This document shows positions 1 through 11,873 of a DNA stretch of 64,000 nt, in pieces. The notes under the pieces are model-generated. The model was not told the DNA's origin and searched no databases. It worked only from the letters and a program-made list of their open reading frames with translations. The stretch comes from Pseudoscleropodium purum (Eukaryota; Streptophyta; Bryopsida; Hypnales; Brachytheciaceae): NCBI GenBank assembly GCA_963969395.1, contig OZ017796.1, forward strand, positions 36,136,243-36,200,242. Reading direction: 5' to 3'. The position numbers and the translations under genes were made by a program. Each line of letters begins with the position of its first letter. Position 1 is the first letter of the stretch.

Positions 1-1270
1 CCACCTCATTGGTCAAAATTTCTTTAAGTGATGACTCTTTTTTATGGCCCAAGACCACCTATGCTTTGGAACTTTTTATAAATTCAATAGTGACTCTTCT
101 TTTAAATTTGAAAATACCACTAGATAGCTTAATTCAAGATCCTCTTAAAAATGAGCCCAAGTTCAAGTGACTCTTTACATTCCTAAGTGCAGAAAATGGA
201 TGTTTTAAAAATGAATTGATCCATTTGCGATAATTGAAAAATATAAGGGTCAATATTTTTTTGTATAGTTGAAATTCAAAAAAAAAAATTTGATTTTTTT
301 ATCTTAGACAATACATTAGAAATTGGCAATTTGGGACTTTTTTCTTCCAAAATATCCTTTGGCCTTTAGGGGTCAATAACAAGTTTACCATTGAACACTT
401 CAAAAGCCACATTCAAACAACCCTTGTAAACATTGCATTCAATATGAGTGTATTTAATACATATGGCTTCAAAAATTGAAGTTAAATGGACTAAAAACTC
501 TAATCATCTTTATATTGTACAATTTTCAATTCACTAAACCCACTAAGATAAACCTCCCTAATTGTACAGTGTGACAATTACTAACACTTGTAGTCAATGT
601 CTTACATTTATTTTGATTTTTTTGATATATATACTACAAGTAATGTGGCACAATTTCAATCAACTATCCTTCATTGTAGATTTTTTTGACTAGCTATGTT
701 CATTTTATTATCCTCATAAAATTATTAGTCTAAATTTATACTAAACGTACAAGGAAAAATTTGCACAACCCATATCTATCATGAGAAATATGCATGGAAT
801 TGCTTAGTACCAACTTTTAAGTCTGCCTAAATATTGGTGATGGTTTTGGATGCTTTCACCAATTTGACAAGTTAAAGTCCATTAGTAATCATGCATTAGG
901 GTGATAGAATTGCAAGTGATTTTGTTCATGATGTTTATAAGGGCAAATTGAGTGGATTTTATTTCATCCTCATGATTTCACGCTTTTGGAAGATGCAGTG
1001 CTCTAGTCCTTTAGGAGAAGTTTCTAGAGAAGTAGAAGGAAGTTCATGGTATGCAAAAGTTGGATTAGCCTCCAAATTCACGTGATTTAAGTTGTGTACT
1101 ACAAGAAAAGGGGGCCCTAATCAACACAAGATCAACTAATTTATGTTGATTGTAAAAAAAATAGAATTTTGTGTGATGATATAGTAGTTGCATTTCTTGA
1201 AAAAGATAGCAATCAACAAAAATGTGTTGATTGTGATGAAAATAAAAAATTTGCATAGTTGATTTGGCAA
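1..1270. other. AT-rich spacer, no gene recognised
   Basis: AT-rich non-coding sequence with no open frame that resembles a protein. Around 1097-1240 there is a CACTA-like end (tactacaagaaaag) followed by repeated ATCAACA/TGTTGAT motifs of the kind found near CACTA ends, but I could not find a partner end. Confidence 0.5.
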
Positions 1271-1273
1271 TCC

Positions 1274-1650
1274 ATTAAATATACTCTAAGTAGAATTTTA
1301 AACCTCATTTTGGCATAGTAGAATAACTTTTTTCAAAAACTTTTGGACTAAGAACATGTAGTAAATCAAACCACATTTCATTTCCGAATTCTTTTTTGAG
1401 ATTTGAAGCTTTCAATCAAAAGTTATGGGCAAATTTTAGAGAGGGGTTGAAAGAGATTTTCTTTGACAATTTAAAACTTTCTATTTGAAATATGTTCATA
1501 AGTTTTTATTGAAGGCTTGAAATATCTAATGGATTTTTGGGGATAAAATTTGGTTTTACTTCCCATCTATTTGAAGTTTAAAGTTTAAAAAAAAATTGTT
1601 CTATTATATCTAAATGAGGTTTGAAATTTTACTTAAAGTGTATTTATTAG
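1274..1650. repeat. Long foldback (inverted repeat), copy 1
   Basis: The left arm (about 1274-1465) and right arm (about 1480-1650) are imperfect reverse complements. For example, 'aaacctcattttggcata' near 1300 pairs with 'tatatctaaatgaggttt' near 1605, and 'gaagctttcaatcaaaag' pairs with 'tttttattgaaggcttga'. Transcribed, it would form a long imperfect hairpin. A related foldback lies at 52331-52615. Confidence 0.6.
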
Positions 1651-1651
1651 C

Positions 1652-2500
1652 TTTGACTTAACTATGAATGATTGAGCTCCTAATCAAATATATCCCAAAT
1701 GGTTTGTTGTACTTCCTACCACTTCACTAGTATAAAGAGTTCGTCTTCGTATCATTTCCAGTGTTGCAAGTGAGTGGCATTGAAAGTTCTACAATCAAGT
1801 ATATATTGAAGCACATAGAATAAAGTGGTAAATTTCAATTTTAAAATTAAGTTTTAATGAAATCTTAAAACTTAATTTTTATGTCGAATCTATGTGACAA
1901 TTTTTGCTTACATAGCGGATTCTTGAATAATAAAAATTTGACCAAATTATTAAATAAAATCAACATATAAGTGATGATTATTGTCCAAATCAAAATGTTC
2001 TGTACTGATGAGTTGTTCAAAATGGAATTCATGAGTTAACCTTACATTCATTTCTCCTCTAGGCATGAAGCAAGTTTAAAACAATAAATTAATACGTGTA
2101 CTTGCTATAATTCATGAACACTTTAGAATTGCAATTCTGAACTCCCTGAGCACTCTGAAATCCATACCGTCTATGATGAACAGAGTGCTTCCAGGTGGTG
2201 ATTCGTCCAAGTGAATTCTCATGAATCATTCAAGGTATTTTTTTCTTTCAGAATGTTTTCAAAACAAACTTTGTCTTTTCTTTCAGGGTGTGGGTGACCA
2301 ACTTTCTGGGTGTGGACACTACAAACTAGGACTGGTATAGATTGATTTATGAACATTCCAATAGATTATTTTGAGCACTGACCATGAAATTGAATCAACG
2401 TGCAACTTACTCAAGCTCAACGCAAACTGTAACTGAGTTTTAGTTCCAATTGATGGATGGATACATTGTATGCATATATGATCGAGCTAGCAATCACGGT
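1652..2500. other. Spacer downstream of the FAD exon
   Basis: AT-rich sequence. I looked on the minus strand for the next exon of the FAD monooxygenase and did not recognise one. It is either intron of that gene or ordinary spacer. Confidence 0.4.
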
Positions 2501-2511
2501 CCGGTAGTTAC

Positions 2512-2681
2512 CTGTGAAGTGCAAGGGCACAAGCGAGGCCTCCGATACCACCGCCCACAATTATGATATTCTCCTCCAGGACCTCCGGTCGAGACTCATC
2601 TCTTGTCTTTGCTATCCATTGATTTCGCACAATTGGTCTCCAATCGATCAAGAGTGCGTTCACTGACAACCTAAGCTGCAT
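2512..2681 (-). CDS. FAD-dependent monooxygenase, N-terminal exon only (partial)
   Basis: An open frame on the minus strand from ATG at 2681 to a GT donor at 2511-2510 encodes 56 residues plus two bases. The C-terminal half reads EENIIIVGGGIGGLACALAL, the Rossmann dinucleotide-binding motif (GxGxxG followed by a hydrophobic helix) that opens FAD-dependent monooxygenases of the zeaxanthin epoxidase / MO1 / salicylate hydroxylase group. This motif binds the ADP part of FAD. About 38 residues precede it and could be an organelle-targeting segment, though that is only inference. The sequence also allows an internal exon starting after 'tgcag' at 2677. No following exon is visible between 1 and 2510, so either the next intron runs past the window edge or this is an exon relic. 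Substrate cannot be inferred. Confidence 0.6.
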
Positions 2682-2972
2682 ACGAAGAGGAAACGCTGAG
2701 CGTACGTAAGTAACGGAAAGATTAATTAGAACCGATTGATAGCCTTAACACACGATCGATCTAGAACAAATGCACACATTGGGCTGAAGTATTGAATCAT
2801 TTTAGACATTTTCAGTCGTTTTCTTCCAGTGATCGATAAACATACATGGATACAGATCGAAGCAATCAATCGGTGACTCGTTAGTGCTTAAATTTCCAAA
2901 CATAGCAAGCATCCAGGCGCGCCAAGTCTACTTCCTCCGATATCCTCGATCATTCCGTTTCAACGCAACAGC

Positions 2973-3320
2973 CACTACAACAGAAAGCAGTGACTACGAC
3001 ACATTAGCAAGGCGTTTGCAATGGCGTTTGCAAGGGAACAATGTGTAACGTACGGAACTTAGTTTGAATCTCGACAAAAAAAAAATAATAATGCATTGCG
3101 AAACCGTTGCAAAGTTGTGATTACTTCAATATAAAAAGTATTGGACATTGAATGATCCATGCTATTATATTTCTAAACCGTTGCAGATTCTAAACCAAAA
3201 CAAACACAGTGCAATACTTCATATGAATAGACCATTGCAAAGTCATGGAAATAAAATTCGTGGGCATTGCAAATCCATTTGCAAATTAAAAGTATTGCAA
3301 ACTCTACATTCTCTTGTAGT
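2973..3320. mobile_element. Short non-autonomous CACTA-like element
   Basis: The left end CACTACAACAGAAAGCAG matches the reverse complement of the right end, ACTACAAGAGAATGTAG, with few differences, and is close to the canonical CACTA terminus CACTACAAGAAAA. The interior has many copies of a TTGCAA/CATTGCAAA motif, as expected of subterminal repeats. AGC (2970-2972) directly precedes CACTA and AGC (3321-3323) follows TAGT, consistent with a 3-bp target duplication and loss of the last G. It encodes nothing. It lies about 290 bp upstream of the FAD exon. Confidence 0.6.
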
Positions 3321-3323
3321 AGC

Positions 3324-4820
3324 TTGTACATTTTTTTGACAAATGTGAATTTGTTGTAAATTTTTTAAGTATATTGCCCAACATGGACCAAAAGAGTCTC
3401 TAGATTCCCCTCAAACCAACAAAAAAATGTATTCATAATAATCATCTTATTCACTTGACCCCTAAATGCCCATCTAACCATATATCTAACCATATATGGT
3501 TGATCTAAAATTTTTGGCTCATTTTGGTGTAGGTAGTTAAATTGTTTTGACTGTTTTTAAAAAAAATTAGGTAGTTTTGAAGGTTAACAATTAAAAAAAA
3601 TTATTTTTTACTGAAAAAGGTAAACATTTGAGTTTTGAGAGGTCTTCAAACCATATATGTCTATTAGTGGAAGAATAAAACTCGCTAATTTTATTTCATA
3701 ATTTTCTAACTTTGATTGACTAAAGTTTATAAAATTTCAATTGATTTTGACATCTAAAAAATTGTACTTATCCATATGCTTTAGAAATGGTCTCAAAAAA
3801 AAAGAATAAAGTGTTTTCACAATTTTCATCATTGAAAATTTAAACATGCAAATCTTCATTTGGAATTATTTGTGATTTTACTTATAACAAAAAATTGCAT
3901 TTCAACAATTGCAAGGTGGATTATGTAATGAATTTAATAGTTTTTTATGTGAAATTAAATTCTTTGGAAGTGCATTTTAGTGTGCTAACACAATTTGTAG
4001 TTGTTCATATCACCTCCAATTCCAAAAGACTTTTATGTGCAAATTTTTGAAATATTGTGGAAGGCAACATACTAAAAATAGAAAACATATAATTCTCTTG
4101 TTATAATCTCACAACCTTTATGCACTTTTGCACTCAAAATTGGTATACATACTAATAGATCTTACAGTTAAATTTTATTTTAAAAAAAACAATTTGCTTC
4201 ATTTGGGATAACTATAAGCCCAAGTTGTTCTTTTTTCATAGTCAAAACATTCTTGAAAAGGCTTGGGCATTTAGAGGTTAAAAGAAACACAATATTTTCT
4301 AACATGGACACAACATGAAGGCCTTAAAAAAGTCACTTCCTACAATGAATTTATACTCTAAAGGTGCATGGAAGTTCCTATTGTAGTCACTATCACTCCA
4401 TTATTGTCCCCTAAGACATTGATCATCATCCAAATCTCATTTATTGAAAAAATCCTATAATGGATCATTCTCTAGGTGTCTAGATTGGATCTTTTGACCT
4501 TAATGAGTTGTTCTACCTTAAACTATTTGGAACCTAATCTCGTCTCCTATATCCAAAGCAACTCATGTATTCTAATACATGGATTTGAGAAGTGGATTGC
4601 ACATTAGTTGGCTAAATGTTTGGGGTTACAAATCTTTGAATAAAAAGGAAAATTTCTACTACCATTTACAATACTAAGATAAAAATGCTCAAAAACATCA
4701 AAATAAGCAATTCAACATAGTTGGAGGCACCTTTTTCAAGAATAAAATATTTGTGTGGTATTAGCAATTGAAAATCATGAATTTAAAAGAAATAGAATCT
4801 TTGGATAAAACATGTAATTA
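3324..4820. other. AT-rich spacer
   Basis: No coding, RNA or element boundary recognised. AT-rich text with poly(A)/poly(T) runs. Confidence 0.4.
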
Positions 4821-4827
4821 CTATAAA

Positions 4828-4926
4828 TTTTCAAAGTAAAACTCCCTAAGCCACTTAAAACATTCTTGACAAGTAGACTTCTATTAAAAGTGTCTCCCAA
4901 AGTGGTTTAGGGAGTTTACTTTGAAA
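4828..4926. repeat. Short hairpin-forming inverted repeat
   Basis: The left arm at 4828-4856 (ttttcaaagtaaaactccct...) and right arm at 4899-4926 (...agggagtttactttgaaaa) pair over about 28 bases with one bulge and one mismatch, around a loop of about 42 nt. A diverged single-arm copy lies near 35185-35235 in opposite orientation, so the arm sequence belongs to a dispersed repeat. The size is compatible with a small-RNA foldback, but nothing shows it is transcribed. Confidence 0.55.
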
Positions 4927-4929
4927 ATG

Positions 4930-6118
4930 TATGTTCAAACAAAATTTGGGTGCTTTCACCTTAATTTTGATCTAAAACCTCCTATCCCATATAAAGTACT
5001 TAAGTTCATATTTTCTAGCTACATTTTGCTTTCAAGCTTAGAAAGTCAATTTTATTAAATTGGCAATGTTCTATTACTTGGGCACTATTCAAGATGTGTC
5101 ATCTAAAATCAAAATCTATATTTGTTATACAAAAAATGAAACCTATATAATGATAATTTTCATAATTTTTGGATTATAGAATATAATTGCCAATTTAATG
5201 AAACTAAAGTTTTCTTCAACTTTGTTGTTTGTCTCTCACTAGCAGAAAACATACTATCAATGACTATTCTAAATGATTAAATTAATAGTCCACATTGATT
5301 GAAAATTTGAGTCAACATGGACAATCATTTAGAAAATGTTTTTCTACTAGGGTCTTCTCTTGAAATTAGCTCTCAATGTATGCTAATTGTATTACATGGT
5401 TGGTGTTAATCTATCTTTTTTTTTTTTTTCTTATAGTACTATAACTACATCTAGTTGTGACTTATTTGCAAAAATATTTTATTAAACTCTCACCCAAATC
5501 CTATGAACATAAGAGCTTATGGTCAATTTTGGATACACCTATTTTCAACACATTGAAAATTCATAGTTTACTAGTATGCCTTGTGGCATTGGCATAGTCA
5601 AAATCAAAGTAAAAGTAATCTTCTAATAAATTGTGCCCGCCATCACCATAGTCAAAATCAAAGTAAAAGTAATTTCTTAATTTCTTAATTCATAAAAACT
5701 TTGAAATTTGATAACTTTCACAATGTAGGTCAAAAAGCCACAAAACAAAGTTCAGGCACCCCTCTTTGTTGAGGGCTTTCTGACAATTTTGAGAATATGA
5801 TCGAACAATATACAATCCAAGATATTTTATTGTAACAAACAAACAAACAAACAAAAACCTAACGTAAAGTATGAACTAGTGCGCCATGTGTTATTGCCAC
5901 GGTCAAAATAAAGTAAAAGTAATTTTTTTTTTTAAAATTTAATTAAAAAACAATTCACAAATCCATAACTTTTATACCATAGGTCCAAGCACCACAAAAC
6001 AAAGTTTGTGCACCCTTCACTTTCTAATGGTAACAACAATGCCAATGGAGAATGCATAGTCCAAGAGATCTCAACACAACAAAAAATAAAAAATAAAAAA
6101 TAAAACAAAACAAAATGC
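4930..6118. other. AT-rich spacer with simple repeats
   Basis: No gene seen. Contains a (CAAA)n tract at about 5837-5857 and an AAAAAT-rich tract at about 6083-6105 just before the TTAA-type element. Confidence 0.45.
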
Positions 6119-6122
6119 CTAA

Positions 6123-6765
6123 CCCTTTAGGTTCCATGACTATGTTTTCACCGAAAATGCTCAAAAATTGCCATTTTTAGTACAAGTGCTAAATTTTTGA
6201 AATTTTTTTGACACATGTAACCATAGGATCTTGTAATATATTGAACTTAAAACATTTGGTAAGAATTTCAGAAATTTCCACCACATAGATTGCAAGATAC
6301 AAGCATTTAAATTCATTAAAATCATTTTTTTGACCTTGTGAATAATAGGGCAACTGCACTTCACAAGCTTACTTTTCTAAGAAAAAATGTCCAAAATGAT
6401 GGTGCTTCTTTGGATCCTTTTTTTTAGATAAGTTAGCCACATGCTTGAAAATTTTTAGATCATTTGGAATTGTACAACATATAGGAAAAAAATAGTAAGT
6501 AGACAATAGTAGAAAATGATTCAAAATACTAAATTATTAAGAATTTAATTATGGAATTGAAAAATGTCAATCCCAATGGTTGGAATGTTGTAATGAATAA
6601 TATAAATCCTATTATTTTATTTTTTTCCAAAGTATTGACAATTGACTAAGATAAAAGATTTCAAAGTTTATTTCAAATTAGAGAATCCACAATTGCATGT
6701 AAATAAAAGATCCTCATACTTTTGATTTATTGATCAAAATACACACACAGATATGTATGTATGTA

Positions 6766-6810
<45 letters not shown>

Positions 6811-7082
6811 CACTCTACAAAACCAATTTCAAATTTTTATTTCTAAAAAAAGTGATTTTTTTAATCTACCCAAATTGCCCATTTATAAATTAAAAAAAAG
6901 TAACATATTAGACATACGTTTTTACTCATATTTCCAAATGTCATGAAATTTAGTGCATATGAAAGATATTTCACACTCCCTCCTTCTATTAAAATTTTAG
7001 CCAAAAATATGGAAATATCTAGTTATATGCACGTGCCCATATTTTTTATGTAGCCAAAAAACTCATGGTAGTCCTTTAGGGA
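6123..7082. mobile_element. TTAA-type (piggyBac-like) MITE family, copy A
   Basis: A 960-bp non-coding repeat that starts CCCTTTAGGTTCCATGAC and ends with the reverse complement of CCCTAAAGGACTACCATGAG. It is flanked on both sides by CTAA, a variant of the TTAA target. The interior aligns with copies at 25259-27062, 40592-41330 and, inverted, 33553-34458. Shared blocks include 'ccacatagattgcaagata', 'tttttagatcatttggaat' and 'ggaattgaaaaatgtcaat'. No transposase is encoded. Confidence 0.65.
6740..6809. repeat. Compound (CA)n(TATG)n(TA)n microsatellite
   Basis: acacacacag, then repeated TATG units, then about 15 TA units. It lies inside TTAA-type copy A. The apparent open frame starting at 6761 is translation of this repeat. 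Confidence 0.9.
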
Positions 7083-9320
7083 CTAACTCAAAGGTATGGA
7101 TTATACAATGTTCAAAAAATGTGCATGCAAAGAGAATCTAGAATTTTCTTTTGACTTCCAACAAGATCCAACAATATGGTATTTTAGACCATCTAATAAT
7201 ATTGTGAACAAAGCTCAAATATTACTTTGATTGACATCTGGTATAATTTGAAGTAAGAATTTTTAGGAGTTGAACTTTGAGCTAGTCTAATCTATTGTGC
7301 ACATTCTCAAAGAGGATGCAAAGGTTGAAAGTGGGCTATCATATAAATAAAGATTGTAGCACACATTAAATCGAGTGCCACAACTAACATCAAATATGCA
7401 ATCAAAAACTAAGAAAGAATACATAACACACTCTCTAAATAGCAAAATAGAAGGGCAAAGTCTTCAGGCTTACGGTAAATCTACCTATGACAAGCAAAAT
7501 AACTGATTTGTCATGCTGCCATTACCAAAAAAATTCAGATTTTTTTTCATACAAAGACAAATGTGAAAAATGAAGGAAGCAATTATAATTTATTTTTTAG
7601 ACAAAGTATGAATTTTTTATGAATTTTTGAAGTGTGTTGTTTAGTTGGCCCAAATGAATCTGTAGACTACCCCAATTCCCCAAATCAACATAAAAGTATT
7701 TCCATAATAGTCATCTTACCACCTAAATCAGCTACATTATTTTCTAAAATGGCTACAAGATTTCCTATCATGGACATGACATATTGACATTGAAGGAATA
7801 AAAAGATAACTTTTTACTACCAGTTTATACTAAAAAGGTATAAAAGTTGTATAAATAGTCACTATGACAACTACTAATAACTCCATGACCATCTTCCAAG
7901 GCTTTAATTATGGCCACAAGTCAATTCAATGTAGTTCTAATCCCAATTATTAGGAAAAATTTGTTATGAGTTGATGTTAGATTATAACATTAGAGGATTT
8001 CAAGGGGATCGGGAGGGCCGTTTTAGGCTTGTTTGCCCAACCTTGTTCCCCCTCTCAGTTTTTTTGTTTTTGTTTTTGTTTTAAATTTAAAATAAATAAA
8101 AAAGTAGAAAAGAAATTTTAATATTTTTAAGAAAAAGATTTGGTGACATGGCAGTTGCCATGCCATGTGAGGCAATAGCTGTAAGGCTGTTCCTCCAATA
8201 CTAGCAATCCAAGGAACTTGCACCCCTCCAAAGTTATTGAAAATCTTTTAATGTAGATAGTTCACTAGGTGCTTGTCATAGGAGATTTGCCTATTATAGG
8301 CAAATTTACCTTATATTCAATAAAAGAAGTTGTGAATTCTTACAAGTAGAAACCTACAAGGGATCTTTCCATCATGGTGAGTGAAAATGGAAATAGTCTT
8401 AAACTACTAGAGTTTGTGATTTATGTTTGTTGGATTGCACATGAATCTCTAAGACATCTTTGGGCAATGGCCGAATTTCAAAACCTAAAATTGTTCAAAA
8501 CCTATGTGATGACTCTTGTTTGAAAACCCTAATATAAAATGTCATGAAATCATTCTTTGTCTAACATTGCAATTAAAAACTTAGAATTGTCTCCACTCGA
8601 GTTTGCAATTGTGCAGGAATTTGTGAGACATCTTTAGACAATCATTAAAAATCAAAACCTAAAAATAATGAAACCCTATGAAATGACTTATTCAAAAACC
8701 CTAATGTGAAGTATCATGAAACCATTTTAAAGGAGATTGAATTGTCACTAGTGTTGAAGAGGAAACACATTTAATTCAAATACAAAGTGAAAAATGAAGA
8801 GTTTGTTTGAGGTAATTCTAGTCTCTTAACTATGCCACAAGCAAATATAGAATTTAGAATAATTTGCTAAAAATTTGCATGCAACTAGAATTTTCTACCT
8901 CATTTGAATTCATGCTATAAAAAAAATCCAATGGAGGTTGGATAAGGCAAGTCAATCTCAAGTGTATCCCTATTCAAATTAAAATGTATAGTTCTATAGT
9001 ATATTCTAACATAAACACAATCTTCTAATTTAACCATGTTAGAATGCTACAAAACAAAAAAATCCAATGGAAGAATTCTACATTAGATGTTATTCACCTA
9101 TTCAACAAGATCGTGAGTTCCCTAAGTTTTTGGATTGTAGGAACTCAACCACAACAACAATTTGATGTAGTAAAGAGATTGCCACATCAAATAACAATAA
9201 TGAATTTTTGAATATTTTTGAATATTTTGAATATTTAAATATTATTAAAAAACATGTTTATATTTTTAAATCTTTTTATTATTCTTTATTCCAGTTGGTA
9301 ATGGCTAGTTCATAGTATGA
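7083..9320. other. AT-rich spacer
   Basis: No gene recognised. A short open frame at 8023-8223 on the minus strand has no familiar features and includes low-complexity Lys/Phe stretches. Confidence 0.4.
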
Positions 9321-9329
9321 AGAACAATC

Positions 9330-9470
9330 TTAAAATGTCCCTCCACTGTAGACCAAAAAGATCCAATGGATGACTTCATTGTTAACTACAGAAACAAAGA
9401 ATACACCTACTAGTCTAATAATCAAAGTATTTTGGTGACTACTTTGATCATAGGGGTTCACATCCATCTA
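9330..9470 (+). repeat. Dispersed repeat (GATGGATGACTTC family), copy 1
   Basis: Contains 'atggatgacttcattgtt', 'aaacaaagaatacacctac', 'agtctaataatcaaagta' and 'ttggtgactactttgatca'. Matching blocks occur in the same order at about 24792-24930, 25120-25250 and 28985-29080. The upstream TTAA/CCCT motif of the copies at 24792 and 25120 suggests a relation to the TTAA-type elements. Confidence 0.6.
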
Positions 9471-9935
9471 AAGTTAAACATTACTAATTGAAAAAGTCAA
9501 TAATCCTATATGTAGTTGTTGGAATCTAAAATGTAATTTAGAATATTGCTAATCTTCCAACCTTATATTACAATTCTACTAAACCAAAAAAACTTACTTT
9601 AGTCTTAAAAATGATGGATTCAACCACAATACATTTGTTATAATTGATTTTTCTAAAAGTCTCATTTCAGCTTAATTTTTTTTTCAAATCAATATTCCAA
9701 TATCCACATAGTTAAAATAAAATGAGATATAAAAAACACATCTTCTTTAAATGATGGACCTCTTAGAGCAACGGTGCTAATATGTGAGCTTAAGAATGCG
9801 AGCTTGTGAGTATTGAACCTACAATATAAGTACATATATTATAGATACCATACACTATAGAAGATGTATGTATCATAAACACCTATAAAATGGGTATTTG
9901 AAACATATATGTCCTATAATTATCGACGATTTCTA

Positions 9936-9939
<4 letters not shown>

Positions 9940-9982
<43 letters not shown>
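9940..9982. repeat. (TA)n microsatellite
   Basis: About 21 uninterrupted TA units. The open frame at 9898-10119 is an artefact of this repeat. Confidence 0.95.
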
Positions 9983-9985
<3 letters not shown>

Positions 9986-11870
9986 ATAATATAGGTGTAC
10001 AGTATTATAGGCTCATAGGCTCATACTTCTATACTCACATAATAGCAACCTTCCTTCTTAGAGTCTTAGTTTTATTTGCAACAGATGTTGAGATGCTCCA
10101 TTTTAATTTGGTTTCATAACTTTGTAATTTTCAATCCATTTTGCAAAGTTTTTTAATCTCTCTTCAAGATTACAATTCCATTCAATGCCTAAATTATTAA
10201 ACAATTATATATTAATAAATATTATTTACACACATATGCATAAAAATAGATATAGATATCAAGATATCAAGATTTGTTTTTCTAAGATATTTTTGTCATA
10301 CAAATAAAACAAATGTTTCAAGATTAGTCAACAAGAAAATATGTTTTTGTCACAAAAAAAGATTTCAAAGTCAATAAAATTAATTGTAAAGTGTGTACAA
10401 TGAAGGACCAAAAGTCAAAGTTTGATAAAAACACATGATGAAATTCCTTCAAGCACCCAAACTTGGTCTAATAGAATTTGGTGCTCTGTTTCTTTTGTAC
10501 TAAGGTAGAAGCACCAATTGTTGACTATGCCTAGAAACCAACCTGTAGGATGTAGCTATTTTCAACGAGGACTAGAATAAATTTGCACCTAAAGTTTGGA
10601 AAGTGTTTATTTAGTCATGTTCAATGTTGGGACTAATAATGTTATGACATGTGTCCCAAAATAATGAGCAAGAAAGCAAGATGTAGTGAGTAGGAAAGAA
10701 AATCAACTGTGATTGAAATCAGAAGACTCTAGATATTGGCCATTGGTTAAGTGCACTTCATGGCTCCCAAAATTCACAATAATTTCAATTTCGGGAATAA
10801 AATTTAAAAAAATTCCCAATCCCCATATTTCCTATCTTCCTACATGGGAAAATTTCCACCACCTCATTCTGCTCACCACCAGCTCCAAAATGGCTTTATT
10901 TGAACGGCTACTAGTGCTTCTACCTGATTCTTAGTTAAACCTTCCTTTGACACCCCTTCTACAAACTGGGGGTTCACTTTAGAATTAACTCTAAAAACTC
11001 TAATAAATAGCCGCCTTTGACTTAAAACAAGGAACCGCATGGTTTAGTGAAACAACATTCCAGTGGTCATTGCAAGGATCTCAATCACAATCAAAAACAC
11101 AAGACACACGGCAATTTGGAAAATTGAAGCTAAGATGTCCATTCACATTTGATGGAATATTTATAGACAGTTCTGTCGTCCCACATTCTCCAAACCATGT
11201 TGAGAATTTGAAGTGAGTATCCTATCACTGTACAGCCTAACCATTCAATCCATGATCGATGATTGCCCGGCTTACGTACAAACAGGGCGTTGCTAGTCTA
11301 GATGTCTAAATTACACAGCCGGTGAAGCTGGAACTCCTGCAAGCTAGGGCTAGCTTATTCTCCACCGCGAATTCGATCGATATCTGTTTCACAAACCGAA
11401 CAATGCACGATCAGACAGCAGTTCCCCAAAGTCTACGTAAATGGACATATTCGAGGAAACGAATTGAAGCTCAGAATAGCCAGTCAGAGCTTTAAATAAC
11501 TCGGAATATAACTATAAGCGTCCAAGTCCTCAGAGCAGCTGTATACAACTATGAATATAAGCGGGATACAAGTGCCTCTAGAGAGCTATAAATAAGTACT
11601 TAGAGCAAGTGACGAAAGCTCTGAAAACTAGGACAGGTATGTAGATCTGAGGTTTCAAAGGGAGTTTCGATGAAATTGCACGAGTGGTTTTCAGTCCATT
11701 TGCTTGCTAGGATCGAGTACAGATGAAATTTTAGCACAAAAGTCTGCGATTATAACTAAAGTTTTGCAAATCCAATGGAAATTTCTTTCCAAATTACGAG
11801 AATAGTTGGAGTTTTTGGATCATTACCTGAAAAGCAAGAGCGCCACCTCGATATTCAAGCTCTACTTCCC
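9983..11870. other. Spacer, AT-rich then mixed composition
   Basis: AT-rich to about 11150, then closer to the base composition of the gene next door, which fits the 3' flank of the PLP-fold gene. No gene recognised. Confidence 0.4.
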
Positions 11871-11873
11871 AAT

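Noticed and set aside
1097..1250. CACTA-like left end with ATCAACA repeats
   Set aside because: The first base of the terminus is not C and no matching right end was found, so no element is called.
6761..6946. 61-residue frame starting with alternating Tyr/Ile
   Set aside because: Translation of a (TA)n microsatellite.
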